In this document: one piece after another, positions 62,578-64,000 of the stretch
Layout of the letters: each line of letters begins with the position of its first letter
Numbering within the stretch: position 1 is the stretch's first letter
Origin: Palaemon carinicauda
Lineage: Eukaryota > Arthropoda > Malacostraca > Decapoda > Palaemonidae
NCBI RefSeq assembly: GCF_036898095.1
Contig: NC_090735.1
Location: 9,503,709-9,567,708, forward strand
Direction of reading: 5' to 3'
DNA: 64,000 nt
Program-made: the position numbers and the translations under genes
Notes under the pieces: generated by a model
What the model saw: the letters and a program-made list of their open reading frames with translations, nothing else
The model's database searches: none
Told to the model about the DNA's origin: nothing

Positions 62578-62665
62578 GTGCTAAGCTACAACCCTAGTTG
62601 GAAAAGGAAGATGCTATAAGCTTAAGGGCTCCAACTAGGAAAAACGCCCTGTGAGAAAAGGAAAT
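62303..62665 (-). repeat. Tandem duplication of an (AAT)n-tailed element end
   Basis: Two copies about 185 bases apart, each with AACGGTGT..G.GGCAACCTTAATAGAAGG, an (ATT)n run and GTGCTAAGCTACAACCCTAGT. The duplication includes flanking DNA, so it arose by local duplication and not by two insertions. Confidence 0.65.
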
Positions 62666-62869
62666 ACGTTGCCTTTCATTTATCTGTTCCTTTATCTTCC
62701 CCTCGAGTATTAATTTTCAAAAGCATCGTTTCTGTCCTTCCTTCGGTTGTAGTGACTATCCTGGAGGGTACTAAGCTTTGGATGGTGTGTATAAGGTATG
62801 CAGTTATTTCTTACAGTCATACTTTCCCCATCATAAGACACTACTCTACAGTATCTTATAGTTTTATTT

Positions 62870-62925
62870 CAGCTGTAACCACATTGTGGAATGATCTTCC
62901 TAATAAAGTAGTTGAATCATTGGAA
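62870..62925 (+). pseudogene. LINE 3' fragment (LWNDLP motif)
   Basis: Conceptual translation TTLWNDLPNKVVESL matches the conserved end of many non-LTR polymerases. It runs directly into the 41 bp minisatellite. Confidence 0.45.
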
Positions 62926-63390
62926 CTTTGGAACCTGGAACATCAGAAGTTCCACAATCAGTGGAAGTTTGGAACCTGGAGCATCAGAAGTTCCACAATC
63001 ATTGGAACTTTGAGATCTGGAGCATCAGAAGTTCCATAATCAGTGGAACTTTAGAACCTGGAACATCAGAAGTTCCACGGTCAGTGGAAATTTGGAACCT
63101 GGAACATCAGAAGTTCCACGGTCAGTGGAAATTTGGAACCTGGAACATCAGACGTTCCACAATCAGTGGAACTTTGGAACCTGGAATATCAGAAGTTCCA
63201 CAATCAGTGGAACTTTTGAACCTGGAACATCAGAATTTCCACAATCAGTGGAACTTTTGAACCTGGAACATCAAAAGTTCCATAATCAGTGGAACTTTAG
63301 AACTTGGAACATCGGAAGTTCCACAATCAGTGGAACTTTGGAATCTGGAATATCAGAAGTTCCACAATCAGTGGAACCTGGAACTACAAA
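62922..63390. repeat. 41 bp minisatellite, 11 copies plus a partial
   Basis: Exactly 41-base units, GGAACTTTGGAACCTGGAAC then ATCAGAAGTTCCACAATCAGT, with few substitutions and no indels over 11 copies (62922-63372). Each unit contributes to a perfect stem, AAGTTCCAC / GTGGAACTT, with a 5-base loop, AATCA. All three plus-strand frames stay open for long stretches, but 41 is not a multiple of 3 and no start, domain or codon bias supports coding. Confidence 0.9.
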
Positions 63391-63439
63391 AGTACAACCT
63401 TTTTTAGGATGCTTTTTTGTTGAGCATGTTGACACAAGT

Positions 63440-63633
63440 CTCGTTTTATAGTTTATATATGAGTGATCTATTTTAAAATTTTTAATGATTTTAAAATATT
63501 TCATATTTTTATTAATTAATTATATATAGTTTATTTGCTATTCCCTTATTTCCATTCCTCATTGGGCTACTTTCCCTGTTGGAGCCCTTGGACTTAAAGC
63601 CTTCTACTTTTCTAAAAAATGTTGTAGCTTGGC

Positions 63634-63683
<50 letters not shown>

Positions 63684-63772
63684 TCCCTGTTGGAGGCCTT
63701 AGATTTATAGCCTTCTATTTTTCCAGAAAATGTTGTAGCTTGGTTAATAATAATAATAATAATAATAATAAT
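63440..63772 (+). mobile_element. (AAT)n-tailed element with duplicated 3' end
   Basis: TTTATATATGAGTGATCTATTTTA, CATTGGGCTACTTTCCCTGTTGG and TTGTAGCTTGGCTAATAAT with a tail at 63634-63680, then a second 3' end (CTTTCCCTGTTGGAGGCC to TTGGTTAATAAT, 63681-63772). Nothing recognisable from 63773 to the end of the window. Confidence 0.65.
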
Positions 63773-64000
63773 TTCATGTCTTCCCATTTAATTTCAATTG
63801 TCATCAGGTTAACTTCAAATGCTCTTGTTGATATATGGCGACCCTGTGCATCATGAGAAATAAGTTCACACCAGACAAGGTAACAAAATGAAAGTAGGCT
63901 ACTTCGTAGACTTGTCTTAAGGCAACGAAGGGGTTGTTAGAATTAAGAGCATTCGGTTATGTCTTCTTCCTAAATGAAGGCCTTAACAGTAAAGGTTCAG

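Noticed and set aside
62752..63451. Overlapping ORFs of 95-119 codons with repeated Glu-Pro-Gly-Thr-Ser-Glu-type motifs
   Set aside because: They are the frames of the 41 bp minisatellite. The unit length is not a multiple of three, so each frame cycles through the same peptides with no sign of selection.

Overview
This is arthropod nuclear DNA, most likely from a decapod crustacean (shrimp, prawn or crab). The inference rests on a cluster of short three-exon cuticle-protein genes with a Rebers-Riddiford (R&R, chitin_bind_4) domain, very heavy simple-sequence content ((AT)n, (CT)n/(GA)n, (AAT)n), and dispersed repeats that look like known decapod families. No species can be named from the sequence alone.

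Layout. Positions 46 to about 47,311 form a head-to-tail tandem array of a roughly 10.2 kb unit. There are four full copies (starts at 46, 10183, 20355 and 30573; periods 10,137, 10,172, 10,218 and 10,206) and a fifth, truncated copy from 40779. The window opens inside an AT tract, so the array may continue to the left. Each full unit holds, left to right: a decayed LINE 3' end, (CT)n and (GA)n blocks, a three-copy ~118 bp AT-rich repeat, cuticle gene A (minus strand), a second LINE relic, AT/GT microsatellites enclosing a tRNA-derived SINE, cuticle gene B (minus strand), and a 5'-truncated non-LTR retrotransposon with an uninterrupted 616-codon reverse-transcriptase ORF (minus strand), nested in an older (AAT)n-tailed element. 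In unit 5 the B-type exon 3 is joined to a different gene body (gene C, 47-48 kb), and there the array ends. To the right, 48-64 kb carries three more cuticle genes, D, E and F. D to F is partly an older ~3.7 kb tandem duplication. The rest is dispersed repeats, including a 41 bp hairpin minisatellite at 62.9-63.4 kb.

Genes. I reconstruct 13 cuticle genes, all on the minus strand and all with the same structure: exon 1 of 4 codons (MIAK), exon 2 of 29 codons (signal peptide and Pro/Tyr-rich start of the mature chain) and exon 3 of 76 codons (whole R&R domain), with phase-0 introns and a 109-residue product. Each has a TATA-like element 44 to 64 bases upstream of the ATG. Most have an AATAAA 46 to 66 bases past the stop. 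The mature products are almost identical, so the cluster looks like a dosage amplification of one secreted chitin-binding exoskeleton protein. Ten or more promoters share two blocks at fixed spacing from the TATA box, which suggests co-regulation. Exon 3 is nearly invariant while introns and exon 2 fall into distinct types, and type changes occur within or next to exon 3, which points to gene conversion or unequal crossing-over there.

No rRNA, functional tRNA, CRISPR array or bacterial-type operon was seen. Gene models are manual and rest on GT/AG sites and conservation between copies, without transcript evidence.
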